From an uncultured Lachnospiraceae bacterium (GTDB taxonomy: Bacteria; Bacillota; Clostridia; Lachnospirales; Lachnospiraceae), in contig CAJTTZ010000002.1 in the NCBI GenBank assembly GCA_910579505.1, positions 62,001 to 126,000 on the forward strand: a stretch of DNA of 64,000 bases, read 5' to 3'. The notes beneath the pieces are model-generated. The model worked only from the letters and a program-made list of their open reading frames with translations. It had not been told where the DNA came from and made no database searches. Within the stretch, counting starts at the first letter, position 1, and each line of letters starts with the position of its first letter. The position numbers were made by a program, and so were the translations under genes. Of the stretch, positions 18,334 to 26,745 are shown piece by piece.

Positions 18334-19395
18334 TTATATGAAATTTACGTGCTCGCCTGGATTCTTCAGTTCATTCAAATATATATTAATTTCATCCAGC
18401 CTACACGCTTCCCTGCACACTTCATTGATATCGAGTGCATTGAGCTTTTTCAGAACTTTCTTCCTCTTATCTCCTTCCCATATTTCTTCAAAGGTCTGCT
18501 GATAAATGTTTCCGTAACAAAATTCTTCCGTACCTATATGCGCAACACACGGCCACACATTACCAGCCGAATCAATATGAGTCATGAACGGGAGCCCATA
18601 ACATTGTTTATAACATTTCTCATGATGCATTTTTTTCATGGCATTTGCCCTAAAATATATTGCAAATTCTTCAGAGGCAAATGTCTGCAATTCCTTTTCC
18701 AGTTCAAGCATTTCCTCATAGTCCACATAAAAAGTGTTTTCACTGTGTAAATGCTGCGAATAAGGCTTAATTGTAAAATAATCTACTCCAATCTCTCTTA
18801 GCTCCTTCGCCATAGCTAAGACATATTTCTTATTACCCGGTAACAATAAGCATTGCACTCCCAACGTCGTTTTTAAAGCCTTATCCTTCTTCACTTTAAC
18901 CGCTTCTGCAAGATTTACTTTTACCCTTTCTAAATCATCCACCTTACCCCTCTGAATTTTGTTATAAGACTCCTTCTCCATGCTCGCAATGCTGTACCTC
19001 ACCCAAGTAAAAGCCGCAAGACATTCCTCCACCTTCTCTTTTGTAAAAAGCGCCCCGTTCGTACTCACCGCTACATCTACGCCGCATGCTTTAATACAAT
19101 TTGCCAGATCAGGCATCTCAGGATTCAAAAACGGCTCTCCCTCTCCTGAACATATAACGCTTTTCAATCCCTTTTTTGACATACAGGTAATGTCACGAAG
19201 CATCGTATTCTTATCAAGAAAATTGGGCTTATAGCCTACATAATCCACTGCACAGAAAATGCATCTATGATTACATGTCCCACTTGGAGATATTTCGATT
19301 TCAATCGGATAAATATTTTCTCCTGCCAACCAGCTTGACACTGCCTGTGGGTGATATATCAGTTTATGTGAATCAATCCTTATATTTTCTGCCAT
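18334..19395 (-). CDS. Radical SAM protein with SPASM-like C-terminus (copy 2)
   Basis: A 353-residue protein with CX3CX2C at C41, C45 and C48 (CNHRCIFC), GEGEPFLNPE for SAM, and a C-terminal cysteine set (KCYKQCYG, VWPCVAHIG, CREACRLDE). Architecture, cysteine positions and the C-terminal NFI are shared with the radical SAM protein at 8.1-9.2 kb. GGGAGGG precedes the ATG. It sits between the phosphoramidate genes and a cytidylyltransferase-kinase fusion. The reaction is unknown. Confidence 0.85.
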   Translation of the reverse strand: MAENIRIDSHKLIYHPQAVSSWLAGENIYPIEIEISPSGTCNHRCIFCAVDYVGYKPNFLDKNTMLRDITCMSKKGLKSVICSGEGEPFLNPEMPDLANCIKACGVDVAVSTNGALFTKEKVEECLAAFTWVRYSIASMEKESYNKIQRGKVDDLERVKVNLAEAVKVKKDKALKTTLGVQCLLLPGNKKYVLAMAKELREIGVDYFTIKPYSQHLHSENTFYVDYEEMLELEKELQTFASEEFAIYFRANAMKKMHHEKCYKQCYGLPFMTHIDSAGNVWPCVAHIGTEEFCYGNIYQQTFEEIWEGDKRKKVLKKLNALDINEVCREACRLDEINIYLNELKNPGEHVNFI

Positions 19396-19424
19396 TACAT
19401 GAACCCTCCCTATATTCCGTCTTC

Positions 19425-20954
19425 TTAGATGTTCAATAATGTACTCGCAAATCGTAATACATCTATTTTGTTAATTGGTTTACTGTTACCTACCACATTT
19501 GCGCTCAACGCTCCCGCCACATTCCCAATAAATGTTCCTATCTCTATAGGCGCACCTACTGCTGCATATAAACAGGCGGCTGCTAAAAATGCATTTTCTG
19601 CCCCCATAGTATCCTGAACCACCAATGTAAACGCAGGGCACTCACAAATTCCTTTTTGTTCAATTCCATAGGCACCATTGGATCCTCTTGTAACCCAGCC
19701 GGCAGCATTTAACCGCTTGCACAACTTTTGCAGTTTTTCTTTCTCTGTCTCATAGTAATCTGTATAAATAATATGCAATTCCGCTGAATCAAGTAAAAAA
19801 TAGTTTAACTTTTGGTATTTTGTAATTAAATTTGGTTTTATATTTGACGAATCCGTAAAACATTTTACTGCTAAACATTTGGCTTCCTTCTCAAGATACT
19901 CTATAATATTACGATCAAACAATCCATAACCATAATCACATGCCACTACCATATCATAATCTTGAAGAACCGCTTTTACCCTATGCAGCAGATTTTGTCT
20001 TTCTTCCACACCATATTCCGGTATTTCCGGTAAATTATTAACTGCAAAAATTTTTCTGTATTCATCTCTCTTTTCATTTTTTGTCAAAAAATATTGCTTT
20101 TCCAATATCGGAAAATTTTCACTATATATCAAGTCAAGAGCCAATTCTCCAGACAATTCGTCCTTTGCTCTTTCTAATATCTCTGTATTGTTTCCACCAA
20201 TCGACAAAAACGATACATTCTTTACAAATCCGGCAATATGCCTGGCCGTTGCCAGAGCACCTCCCCAATAGCATTCCGATTTCTGCATTCTGGCCGAATA
20301 TACTCTGTCTTTATTCAAAACACCTTGTATAAAACAATAGGTATATTTATCTATTATCATTTCTCCTATGACTAATACTTTCATGGTACCGATTTTCTCA
20401 GCATATGAACGTATATCATCCATTGAATACTTTTGTGTAAAATCAGATATATAAGATTTTACCTCGCTCGGCAAACCTCTTAGGGCATTGTTAATCAATT
20501 TGGTAGAACTATATTTTTGTCCGTATGTAAAAGCTATCCTGCCACCGTGTTTTTCGACCAGCTTTTGCTCTCCTGTAATCGCCCCTGTAATATCGTGATA
20601 GGACTCTTTATACTCTTCTCCCTTTACATAAATATCTGGTTCCACAATTTCCACAATATCATCTACCGTGAACCCTTCAGACAGCATTACATAATCTATA
20701 TATTGAATCGCCTCCAAAAATTTCACTCTCGTCTCATCATCAAAATAAGGACGCCCCGGACCCTTGCGTACATATTTTTCAGATGTAATGGATACAACCA
20801 ATACGTCTCCCATTGCTTTGGCTTGTTCAAAATGCAATATATGCCCCGGATGCACCAAGTCAAAAACCCCATGACATAATACTATCTTTTTCTGTTCAGC
20901 CCGTAAGTCTTTCTTTATTTGCAAAAATTCCTTTTTCGTAACAAACTTTCCCAC
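19425..20954 (-). CDS. Cytidylyltransferase-PfkB kinase fusion, HldE-like with reversed domain order
   Basis: A 509-residue protein with a GTG start and GGGAGAG upstream. Residues 1-150 form a nucleotidyltransferase domain with CHGVFDLVHPGH (HPGH at 35-38) and a ribose-binding SSTKL motif. Residues about 190-509 are a PfkB/RfaE-like kinase domain. Classical HldE has kinase first and nucleotidyltransferase second, so the order here is reversed. The kinase catalytic motif, normally GAGD, reads DTMGAEN with Asn454 in place of the general-base Asp, so kinase activity is doubtful. It probably makes an NDP-activated polyol or heptose-like sugar; the substrate is unknown. Confidence 0.8.
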   Translation of the reverse strand: MGKFVTKKEFLQIKKDLRAEQKKIVLCHGVFDLVHPGHILHFEQAKAMGDVLVVSITSEKYVRKGPGRPYFDDETRVKFLEAIQYIDYVMLSEGFTVDDIVEIVEPDIYVKGEEYKESYHDITGAITGEQKLVEKHGGRIAFTYGQKYSSTKLINNALRGLPSEVKSYISDFTQKYSMDDIRSYAEKIGTMKVLVIGEMIIDKYTYCFIQGVLNKDRVYSARMQKSECYWGGALATARHIAGFVKNVSFLSIGGNNTEILERAKDELSGELALDLIYSENFPILEKQYFLTKNEKRDEYRKIFAVNNLPEIPEYGVEERQNLLHRVKAVLQDYDMVVACDYGYGLFDRNIIEYLEKEAKCLAVKCFTDSSNIKPNLITKYQKLNYFLLDSAELHIIYTDYYETEKEKLQKLCKRLNAAGWVTRGSNGAYGIEQKGICECPAFTLVVQDTMGAENAFLAAACLYAAVGAPIEIGTFIGNVAGALSANVVGNSKPINKIDVLRFASTLLNI

Positions 20955-20969
20955 TACTCTCTCCCATTA

Positions 20970-21617
20970 TTACGCAAGTATTATATTCCACTCACTAACA
21001 GAATCTAAATCTTTGGCAATATAATCGGCATTTAGTTCTTTGTAATTATATCCTACCCCTAAAGATTTCATGCCCGCCCTTTTAGCTGCCTCAATCCCGA
21101 CCGTCGAGTCCTCAATTACCAGACAGAACTCAGGCTTCACGCTTATCTTCTCACAGGCTTTTAAAAAAATCTCTGGATTCGGTTTCGAATTCACAACATC
21201 TTTTCCACATACAACAGCATCTATATAGGGTTCTATATTTGCCTTTTTAATAATTTGTGGCGCATTGCTACTGGAAGAACCAATTGCAATTTTCAATCTA
21301 CTTTCTTGCAGCATAACAAGTGCCTTTATTGCTCCCGGCAGCAAAACATTCTCCTCAGATATGGATAGCATTTCCTGATAGTATCTATTTTTCCTATCAG
21401 ACAGTTCTTTCTTTTCAGACTGCGTATATATAGTATCTGATTTTTGCAGAAGAATTTCTAAAGAATCCATACGACTGACCCCTCGCTGTCGTATGTTATC
21501 TTCAATGCTATAATCGTCAATCCCTATTTCATCTGCCAATCTTTTCCATGCTATAAAATGTAGCTTATCTGTAGATACAAGCACTCCGTCCAAATCAAAA
21601 ATTACGCCTTTAATCAT
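20970..21617 (-). CDS. HAD phosphatase/phosphomutase, beta-phosphoglucomutase-like
   Basis: A 215-residue HAD subfamily I protein: VIFDLDGVLVSTD (motif I, the two catalytic Asp), a RGVSRMDSLEIL cap segment typical of beta-phosphoglucomutase, IAIGSSSSNA (motif II), the motif III lysine in NSKPNPEIF, and IEDSTVGIEAA (motif IV). It may interconvert a sugar 1- and 6-phosphate or dephosphorylate a sugar phosphate before the nucleotidyltransferase encoded downstream. The start at 21617 follows AAGGGATGCAGG; an earlier ATG at 21653 overlaps the previous gene. Confidence 0.85.
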   Translation of the reverse strand: MIKGVIFDLDGVLVSTDKLHFIAWKRLADEIGIDDYSIEDNIRQRGVSRMDSLEILLQKSDTIYTQSEKKELSDRKNRYYQEMLSISEENVLLPGAIKALVMLQESRLKIAIGSSSSNAPQIIKKANIEPYIDAVVCGKDVVNSKPNPEIFLKACEKISVKPEFCLVIEDSTVGIEAAKRAGMKSLGVGYNYKELNADYIAKDLDSVSEWNIILA

Positions 21618-21631
21618 CCTGCATCCCTTTA

Positions 21632-22381
21632 CTATTTCCCCTGCGCCATCCAAATTCTGGTCGTATAAGGCACTTTAATATATTTACTTCCTTTCGCCTC
21701 CACTACTTTCCGAATCTCTTCATTGATGGCGTCAAATTTATCCTTAGACTGGCGCTGCACCGTCCCGTGCGATTTCCATCCTTCTATAAAATCCTCCGCA
21801 AGAATCTCATGCAGCACGGTCCCCTCTACATAAACCACTTCACCGAACAGGCCGCTCTGATTGATCACTTCCGTCTGGTCTTCCCTTCTGGTTCCGTAAT
21901 TATAATCTGCAATTTCTCTTTTCAAAATGTCCTCAATCTCTTTTTGAAGGGGATCATTCAAGTCCCTGTGATTCCACATACAGGCAAACCAGCCTTTTTC
22001 TTTGAGAATCCTTTTTGCCTCCTGCAGCGCTTCCTGACGGTTGCAGACATTAAAAGAAGATCCAAAAGTTACCAGGTCGAACGCGCCCGCCTCCATTCCC
22101 GTGTGTTCACCGACGCCCTCAAACCACTTAACCTTTTCATATGCACTTGTTCTTCTGATCCCGTTTGCGCGCATCGCATCGTTAGGCTCTACCGCACTGA
22201 CATGCAGCCCATACTCCGCCAGTTTCAGTGTCAGATGCGCTGCCCCCGCTCCCACGTCGCAGGCGCTGTCCCCCGCTTTCACACCGGCAATTCCAAGCAT
22301 TCGGTCAATCGCTTCCTGTGCATAATCCGGGCGTTTCAAATATGCCTCAGCCAGTTCTGTGTAATCCCATTCTGTTTTCAT
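21632..22381 (-). CDS. Class I SAM-dependent methyltransferase (paralogue of the 22.5-23.2 kb gene)
   Basis: A 249-residue methyltransferase with SACDVGAGAAHLTLKLAEYGL (motif I; the loop is GAGAAH), SAVEPNDAMR, FDLVTFGSSFNV and EAKRILKEKGWFACMWNHRD. It is clearly paralogous to the next gene upstream: both begin with a TELA..Y..RP.Y pattern and share VEPN.AMR. In Campylobacter jejuni two adjacent methyltransferase genes (Cj1419, Cj1420) follow the glutamine kinase gene, an arrangement like this one. O-methylation of the phosphoramidate is a reasonable inference. AAGGGAGG lies 6-7 bases before the ATG. Confidence 0.8.
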   Translation of the reverse strand: MKTEWDYTELAEAYLKRPDYAQEAIDRMLGIAGVKAGDSACDVGAGAAHLTLKLAEYGLHVSAVEPNDAMRANGIRRTSAYEKVKWFEGVGEHTGMEAGAFDLVTFGSSFNVCNRQEALQEAKRILKEKGWFACMWNHRDLNDPLQKEIEDILKREIADYNYGTRREDQTEVINQSGLFGEVVYVEGTVLHEILAEDFIEGWKSHGTVQRQSKDKFDAINEEIRKVVEAKGSKYIKVPYTTRIWMAQGK

Positions 22382-22452
22382 GATTTTCCTCCCTTTTTAC
22401 CTTATCTCCGCCACAGAAACATTGCAAAAATGCTGCTTTACCTGATCGTATA

Positions 22453-23220
22453 TCACCTCTTACAGCTCTGCACTGTCCATGACCTTGAGCGGTAAGGAAC
22501 TTCTATTTCATCAAATTCTGTTATAATCGTCTCTATTTTCCTAAGTATTCTTTGAAATCCTTCTTCGCCTGCCTGTACCTGAATATCGTTTACAGACCTC
22601 CACGTATTCATATATCTCTCTTTGCTCATAACTTCCACATGGGGAGCCTCCACAAAGAGAATATCCTTAAAATATCCGCCGTCAAACAATTTTTCCTTCA
22701 TCTCTTCCGTGGAAACCGACTTGCCGGAAGACACTCTTTTCATTGTCGGCACTTCCGCATAAACAGCTTCCTCTATCCGTTGATGCAGTTCACTGCTCTC
22801 GATGTCCCTTGGGTTCCAGATTGCAGTAAAAAAACCGCCCGGTACCAGAATCCGATAAAACTCCTTCACCGCCAACTTACTGTCAGCCCAATGGAAGGAT
22901 GAACCCATCAGTGCCCATTTTACACAATTATCCTCAAGCCCTGTTGTTTCTGCATAACCTTCAGACCAGGAGAATACCCCCCCCCCATAATTTTGGGCAG
23001 CTTCCGCACGCATCGCCGCATTCGGCTCCACAGCAAAACCACAGAGTCCGATTTCCACCAGGTTCTCTGTAAGCTTACCGGTTCCGGCGCCTATATCTGC
23101 CACTTTTCCCTCTCCAACCATGTTAAAAACATGGTTTTTCAGACACTCCAATACCACCTTGGAATATCCCGGTCTGTTTCCATAGAATTTAGCCAGTTCA
23201 GTAAAATCTCCGTGTTTCAT
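22453..23220 (-). CDS. Class I SAM-dependent methyltransferase, first gene after the second SigD leader
   Basis: A 255-residue methyltransferase with VADIGAGTGKLTENL (motif I), FAVEPNAAMR, KWALMGSSFHW and EFYRILVPGGFFTAIWNPRD. The start at 23220 has GGATGGAGG just upstream. It is paralogous to the gene that follows. It is transcribed from a SigD-like promoter at 23369-23396, after a leader with a terminator-like hairpin. It is placed between the glutamine-kinase gene and the rest of the glycan operon, consistent with a role in O-methyl phosphoramidate formation (inference). Confidence 0.8.
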   Translation of the reverse strand: MKHGDFTELAKFYGNRPGYSKVVLECLKNHVFNMVGEGKVADIGAGTGKLTENLVEIGLCGFAVEPNAAMRAEAAQNYGGGVFSWSEGYAETTGLEDNCVKWALMGSSFHWADSKLAVKEFYRILVPGGFFTAIWNPRDIESSELHQRIEEAVYAEVPTMKRVSSGKSVSTEEMKEKLFDGGYFKDILFVEAPHVEVMSKERYMNTWRSVNDIQVQAGEEGFQRILRKIETIITEFDEIEVPYRSRSWTVQSCKR

Positions 23221-23396
23221 TTTTCCTCCATCCTGAAACATACTGTGTTAAAATATGCTTTTCTTACGCAAAAACTGCCATCACATCCCGATGCAATGAC
23301 AGTCAACATTTCCATACCTATATCGCATCCATGCAGCTTTTCTCATTTATCCTAAATGACTATAATTATTATCGGCATAAAGCACTGATTGCTTTA
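23221..23396 (-). promoter_or_regulatory. SigD-type promoter and structured RNA leader, copy 2
   Basis: On the minus strand a TAAA (-35, 23396-23393), 16-base spacer and GCCGATAA (-10, 23376-23369) match the sigma-28/SigD consensus. The predicted transcript starts near 23362. It then contains a 6-bp hairpin with loop AGGAT (23359-23343), a GCATGGATGC hairpin (23334-23325), a further ATGGAA, a 12-bp stem (23302-23275, with some GU pairs) and a U-run before the gene at 23220. The same series occurs in the leader at 25.9-26.0 kb. GGA in hairpin loops is the CsrA binding pattern, so CsrA-type or riboswitch-like attenuation is possible (inference). Confidence 0.7.
23269..23302 (-). terminator. Intrinsic terminator-like hairpin in leader copy 2
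   Basis: On the minus strand CTGTCATTGCAT pairs with ATGTGATGGCAG around a CGGG loop, followed by TTTTTGCG. It lies downstream of the SigD promoter and about 50 bases before the ATG at 23220. It can therefore act as an attenuator for that promoter and as a terminator for read-through from the glutamine-kinase gene. Confidence 0.7.
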
Positions 23397-23479
23397 ACAC
23401 TTCTATGAAACACATCGAAAACTCTGGCAAAGCTTATCGCCCTTCTTCTGCCGATTTTCGCCGGCCAAAGCCTCTTTTC

Positions 23480-25894
23480 CTACTTCAATACCCTGACCAG
23501 CTTTCCTCCCGCATCAATCTCCAACATCTTTGCTGTTTTATATTTCTCAAAGTTCTTGGCCCCTACACCTACAACCGCAGGGACAGACAGTTCTCCCGCA
23601 CGAATGGCCATATGCGAATTAGCGCCGCCAAACATCGTGATAAAGCCTTTGATCTGATGAGAAAATATCCAGTCATATCCCGGGTCAGCGCTGGGTATCA
23701 GAAGAATCTTATCCAAAAGATCCTCCGTCTGACGCCCCGCCTCAAGAATATAGACTTCCCCGATTGTCTGCTGTGACGTAATATAATTAGGTTCCGAGTC
23801 TGGATAATAGAACGCCATCACTTCTTTCGCGCTTACAATCATCGGCGGAAGCGTAATGGAACGTGTCACTTCATAATCGCATTTACCCTTCTGTATAGAA
23901 CGCAGGAAGCTCGTCCTGCCATCTGCCGCAGATGCATACAGCTCATAAATGTCACGAACAGAAAGAAAAGCACACTCTTCTTTCGAAATCCCATACTCCT
24001 GACCGATTTCCCCCACCAGCTCAAGCACCATGCTCAGGTTTCTGGTAAATGCAAACTTGCCATACTCACGTCCTTCTATAACTGTCTTGATAAAATCCAT
24101 CAGCTCCAGTATATCATTCGTCAGTCCGTTTTCATATAACTTTTCTTTCAGCAGACTTAACTGCCGCAATGACAGACGGAACGCTTCGGCCTCTTTTTCC
24201 CCTTCTGCTTTTACATTTTTGTCGCCCCATTCAAAGTACATATCCGGCGCCTCGTCATAACGCAGCGAAGTAATGTCATAAGTGCCCGGACGCAAATGCC
24301 CGTATTTTCTAAGAAACGCTCTCTGCGACATCTCTACAAAATCGCGATTCATATCGGAGCTTACCGAATTGATACCGCCCATAAACGCCTCGTAATCATC
24401 TTCCGTAAAAATCCCGCACGTTACGAGCGAACGCAGGATCTGCACTGCAATAAACGCCGCTCTTGCAAGCCCGGCAAAAGGAAGCGTCCCATAGCGTTTA
24501 CAGTCCTCCAGAAGCCAGTAAATCTTCTCAATTCTGTCAAGACCACTGGCCATAATCTCCTCATATCGTTTATCCAGAGTCTCTATCTTCGCATAGTCCT
24601 TACGCCACAGGCCGTTCTTATGGTCAATGATATTGTTCGTCACATCCCTGAGCGCGTCTACGATCTTATTGACTTCCTCTTCCGAAAACCCATAGTTTTT
24701 GAGTATTTGTATTCTCTGAGGCAGGTCAAACGTATAACAGGAAAACACGATATCAAACTCCGCCTTGTCATGCTTAGCAGGATTCTCAACCAGCCGGTCC
24801 AGATAATAATTTACCAGCTTGTCGCTCATTTCTTCCTCTAATCCCGCCGGAACAAAGGAATTGAAACTTACCCTCACATCAATATACGGCAGTCCGCCAA
24901 AATCCACCATCAGTGGGAAACTCCTCAGATTACGATACCCATAATTGTCTCTCTGATATGCCCACACACTATCGGTAATAATCTCACGGTAGAGCGACAG
25001 TGCCAGCGGCTTCGGGCGAATACCGATCATTTCCGCAGGATTCCAGTCCGTCATAACACTGTAAAGCGCCCTTTCACCGCATAAAAACGGCTTTTTTCTC
25101 TGCGCCCGTCCTATTTTTTCTTCAATTCGTCGCAATTCCTGTTCCTGCCGCTTTCTGTCAGCAGGCTCTCCCTGTATGCACAAGGCTCTTACCTGTAAGA
25201 TATAGAGCACATCCGTCTCCGCAAATGCGAACTCCACATCCAGATTATCCTGTCCGAAAAAGTCTTCTAATTCCTGCAATGCCAGACACAGGCGCTCCAT
25301 CCGCCTCTCCGATGCGGATATTGATACCGCCGGATCATCCGTTCCCGCATCCTGCCATCCTTTATCTATGACCCGTCCTTCCTCTGTCCCGGACTGCCCA
25401 TAGGTATTTTTCTTAAATTTGTAATATAGTTTATTCGAATTTCCGTTTCCAGCCGTTACCGCTGAAGTTGATCCATTATCATCATAATTAATCACGTAAT
25501 AATTGCCAAGTGTATTCGGGTCCAGCGTGAAAGCAACGCCGCATATGCCGACACCGTCAAGCATAGGTTGTACCAGCACCTGGTTCATCCCATTGTCGTC
25601 ATCATAAGAGCCAATGACGGCATCCACCGCTTCCCGGAATGCCGCTGCGCCTGACACATTGGCTATAGACTCATATTTCCCCGCCTGCGAATTATCGCTT
25701 GTGTCTTCCGCAAGGGAACTGCTTCTCACAATAACCTTTGTACTCCAGTCCAGCATTAGAAAATGGTTTACTATCCTTTCAGAATCAGCTTCCCATTCCC
25801 CTACGGTAAACATATACTGTGGCAATACTTCCGCATGTTTTAGTTTTTGATAAAGCCGCTGCAGCGTCTCCGCTTTCGTGCCCAACCTATTCAT
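23480..25894 (-). CDS. PEP-synthase-like enzyme, probable L-glutamine kinase
   Basis: An 804-residue protein. The N-terminal ATP-grasp domain has RSSSLAEDTSDNSQAG (57 onward) as in PEP synthase and pyruvate phosphate dikinase. The C-terminal phosphohistidine swivelling domain has GGANSHMAIRAGE with the likely phospho-carrier His761. There is no PEP/pyruvate-binding TIM barrel, as in the Campylobacter jejuni protein Cj1418, which uses ATP to phosphorylate the amide of L-glutamine. The other three pathway homologues are in the same operon. The start at 25894 (GTKAET at the N-terminus) is preferred; upstream in-frame ATGs fall within the leader hairpin. Confidence 0.82.
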   Translation of the reverse strand: MNRLGTKAETLQRLYQKLKHAEVLPQYMFTVGEWEADSERIVNHFLMLDWSTKVIVRSSSLAEDTSDNSQAGKYESIANVSGAAAFREAVDAVIGSYDDDNGMNQVLVQPMLDGVGICGVAFTLDPNTLGNYYVINYDDNGSTSAVTAGNGNSNKLYYKFKKNTYGQSGTEEGRVIDKGWQDAGTDDPAVSISASERRMERLCLALQELEDFFGQDNLDVEFAFAETDVLYILQVRALCIQGEPADRKRQEQELRRIEEKIGRAQRKKPFLCGERALYSVMTDWNPAEMIGIRPKPLALSLYREIITDSVWAYQRDNYGYRNLRSFPLMVDFGGLPYIDVRVSFNSFVPAGLEEEMSDKLVNYYLDRLVENPAKHDKAEFDIVFSCYTFDLPQRIQILKNYGFSEEEVNKIVDALRDVTNNIIDHKNGLWRKDYAKIETLDKRYEEIMASGLDRIEKIYWLLEDCKRYGTLPFAGLARAAFIAVQILRSLVTCGIFTEDDYEAFMGGINSVSSDMNRDFVEMSQRAFLRKYGHLRPGTYDITSLRYDEAPDMYFEWGDKNVKAEGEKEAEAFRLSLRQLSLLKEKLYENGLTNDILELMDFIKTVIEGREYGKFAFTRNLSMVLELVGEIGQEYGISKEECAFLSVRDIYELYASAADGRTSFLRSIQKGKCDYEVTRSITLPPMIVSAKEVMAFYYPDSEPNYITSQQTIGEVYILEAGRQTEDLLDKILLIPSADPGYDWIFSHQIKGFITMFGGANSHMAIRAGELSVPAVVGVGAKNFEKYKTAKMLEIDAGGKLVRVLK

Positions 25895-26043
25895 AGCTGT
25901 TCCCCGCCCTGACAGAAAAACAGCCATTGCAACTTGATGCAATGGCTGTCTGTATATTCCATCTTATCTCTGCATCCATGCAACAATTCGTATTCATCCA
26001 GAATCACTGTATGGTATATCGGCAGATTATTACATTTTCTTTA
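25895..26043 (-). promoter_or_regulatory. SigD-type promoter and structured RNA leader, copy 1
   Basis: On the minus strand TAAA (26043-26040), 16 bases, then GCCGATAT (26023-26016) form a near-perfect sigma-28 promoter. The leader then shows a hairpin with loop TGGAT (26004-25992), a TGCA-TGGA-TGCA hairpin (25982-25971), an ATGGAA, an 11-bp terminator stem (25948-25921) and a U-run (25920-25916), then GGGCGGGG before the ATG at 25894. Order and much of the sequence match the leader at 23.2-23.4 kb. The GATGCA of hairpin 2 could pair with TGCATC of the terminator stem, giving a possible antiterminator. Confidence 0.75.
25916..25948 (-). terminator. Intrinsic terminator-like hairpin in leader copy 1
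   Basis: A perfect 11-bp inverted repeat, CAGCCATTGCA and TGCAATGGCTG with a 6-base loop, followed by TTTTTCTG on the minus strand. It is located between the SigD promoter and the glutamine-kinase start codon. It is therefore more likely a regulated attenuator than only the end of the operon upstream. Confidence 0.8.
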
Positions 26044-26085
26044 GGAACCACCCTTATATACTGTTCAACCTAAACTGCGGGGCTT

Positions 26086-26721
26086 TTACTCATCCTCCAT
26101 CTGATTCAGCCTTTCAATGATATAACTTAATTTCATTGACTCAAAATTTGCGTCAATCAAATCAGTAATTTTCCCACACAGTGTTCCGGGCAGACGTGTC
26201 TGATTATAAATAAAGTCTTCAATTGCTCCTCTGTACATATTCCTCTTGACAACGTAAGCACAGATACCATCCAATGTATTCAGAAAATCCCCAAACGCCT
26301 TCATGTTTTCAAACCCGTATTTTTCGTATTCCTGCAATATATCAAAGTTATACCGCAGTATGGTCTGTCCGAATAATTCCTCAATCAGAGCCGGCGTCTC
26401 CTTCGGTGCCTTGACATAAAAAGTCCGCAGGGGAGCGAACACATAATAGGGTTCTAGCAGATTATCCAGATAATCCTTTAAATTCTTAAAAAGCAAATCG
26501 TTATTGATTTTCTTTTCCACCTCTTGCAGATTCGTTGTTTTATTCTCTACAACTTCTTCTTTATAGGTCATCAAGAAACCAACGATACAATCCCTGCTTT
26601 CATCGCTCAGTTCATCCTCTTCCTCTTTCAAATAGCTGTCAAGCTCCTGTTTCCACGTCTCACCCACCATTTCCTGCAGCTTATTTAAATACTTAATGCT
26701 TTTTTCAACGTTTTTTCCCAT
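26086..26721 (-). CDS. Protein of unknown function, third gene of the nitrilase/winged-helix operon
   Basis: A 211-residue, mostly helical and acidic protein with no recognised motif, signal peptide or membrane segment. GGAGATTG precedes the ATG. It lies about 24 bases after the winged-helix gene and seems to be the last gene of the operon started at 28.96 kb. A SigD promoter for the next transcript begins just downstream. I cannot assign a function. Confidence 0.6.
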   Translation of the reverse strand: MGKNVEKSIKYLNKLQEMVGETWKQELDSYLKEEEDELSDESRDCIVGFLMTYKEEVVENKTTNLQEVEKKINNDLLFKNLKDYLDNLLEPYYVFAPLRTFYVKAPKETPALIEELFGQTILRYNFDILQEYEKYGFENMKAFGDFLNTLDGICAYVVKRNMYRGAIEDFIYNQTRLPGTLCGKITDLIDANFESMKLSYIIERLNQMEDE

Positions 26722-26745
26722 ATATCAATCTCCATTTTTTAATAA

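Noticed and set aside
21767..22495. A 242-residue plus-strand frame
   Set aside because: It is antisense to a well-supported methyltransferase gene.
23269..26043. c-di-GMP riboswitch in the two SigD leaders
   Set aside because: The conserved GEMM core sequences are not found; the hairpins are short GGA-loop types.
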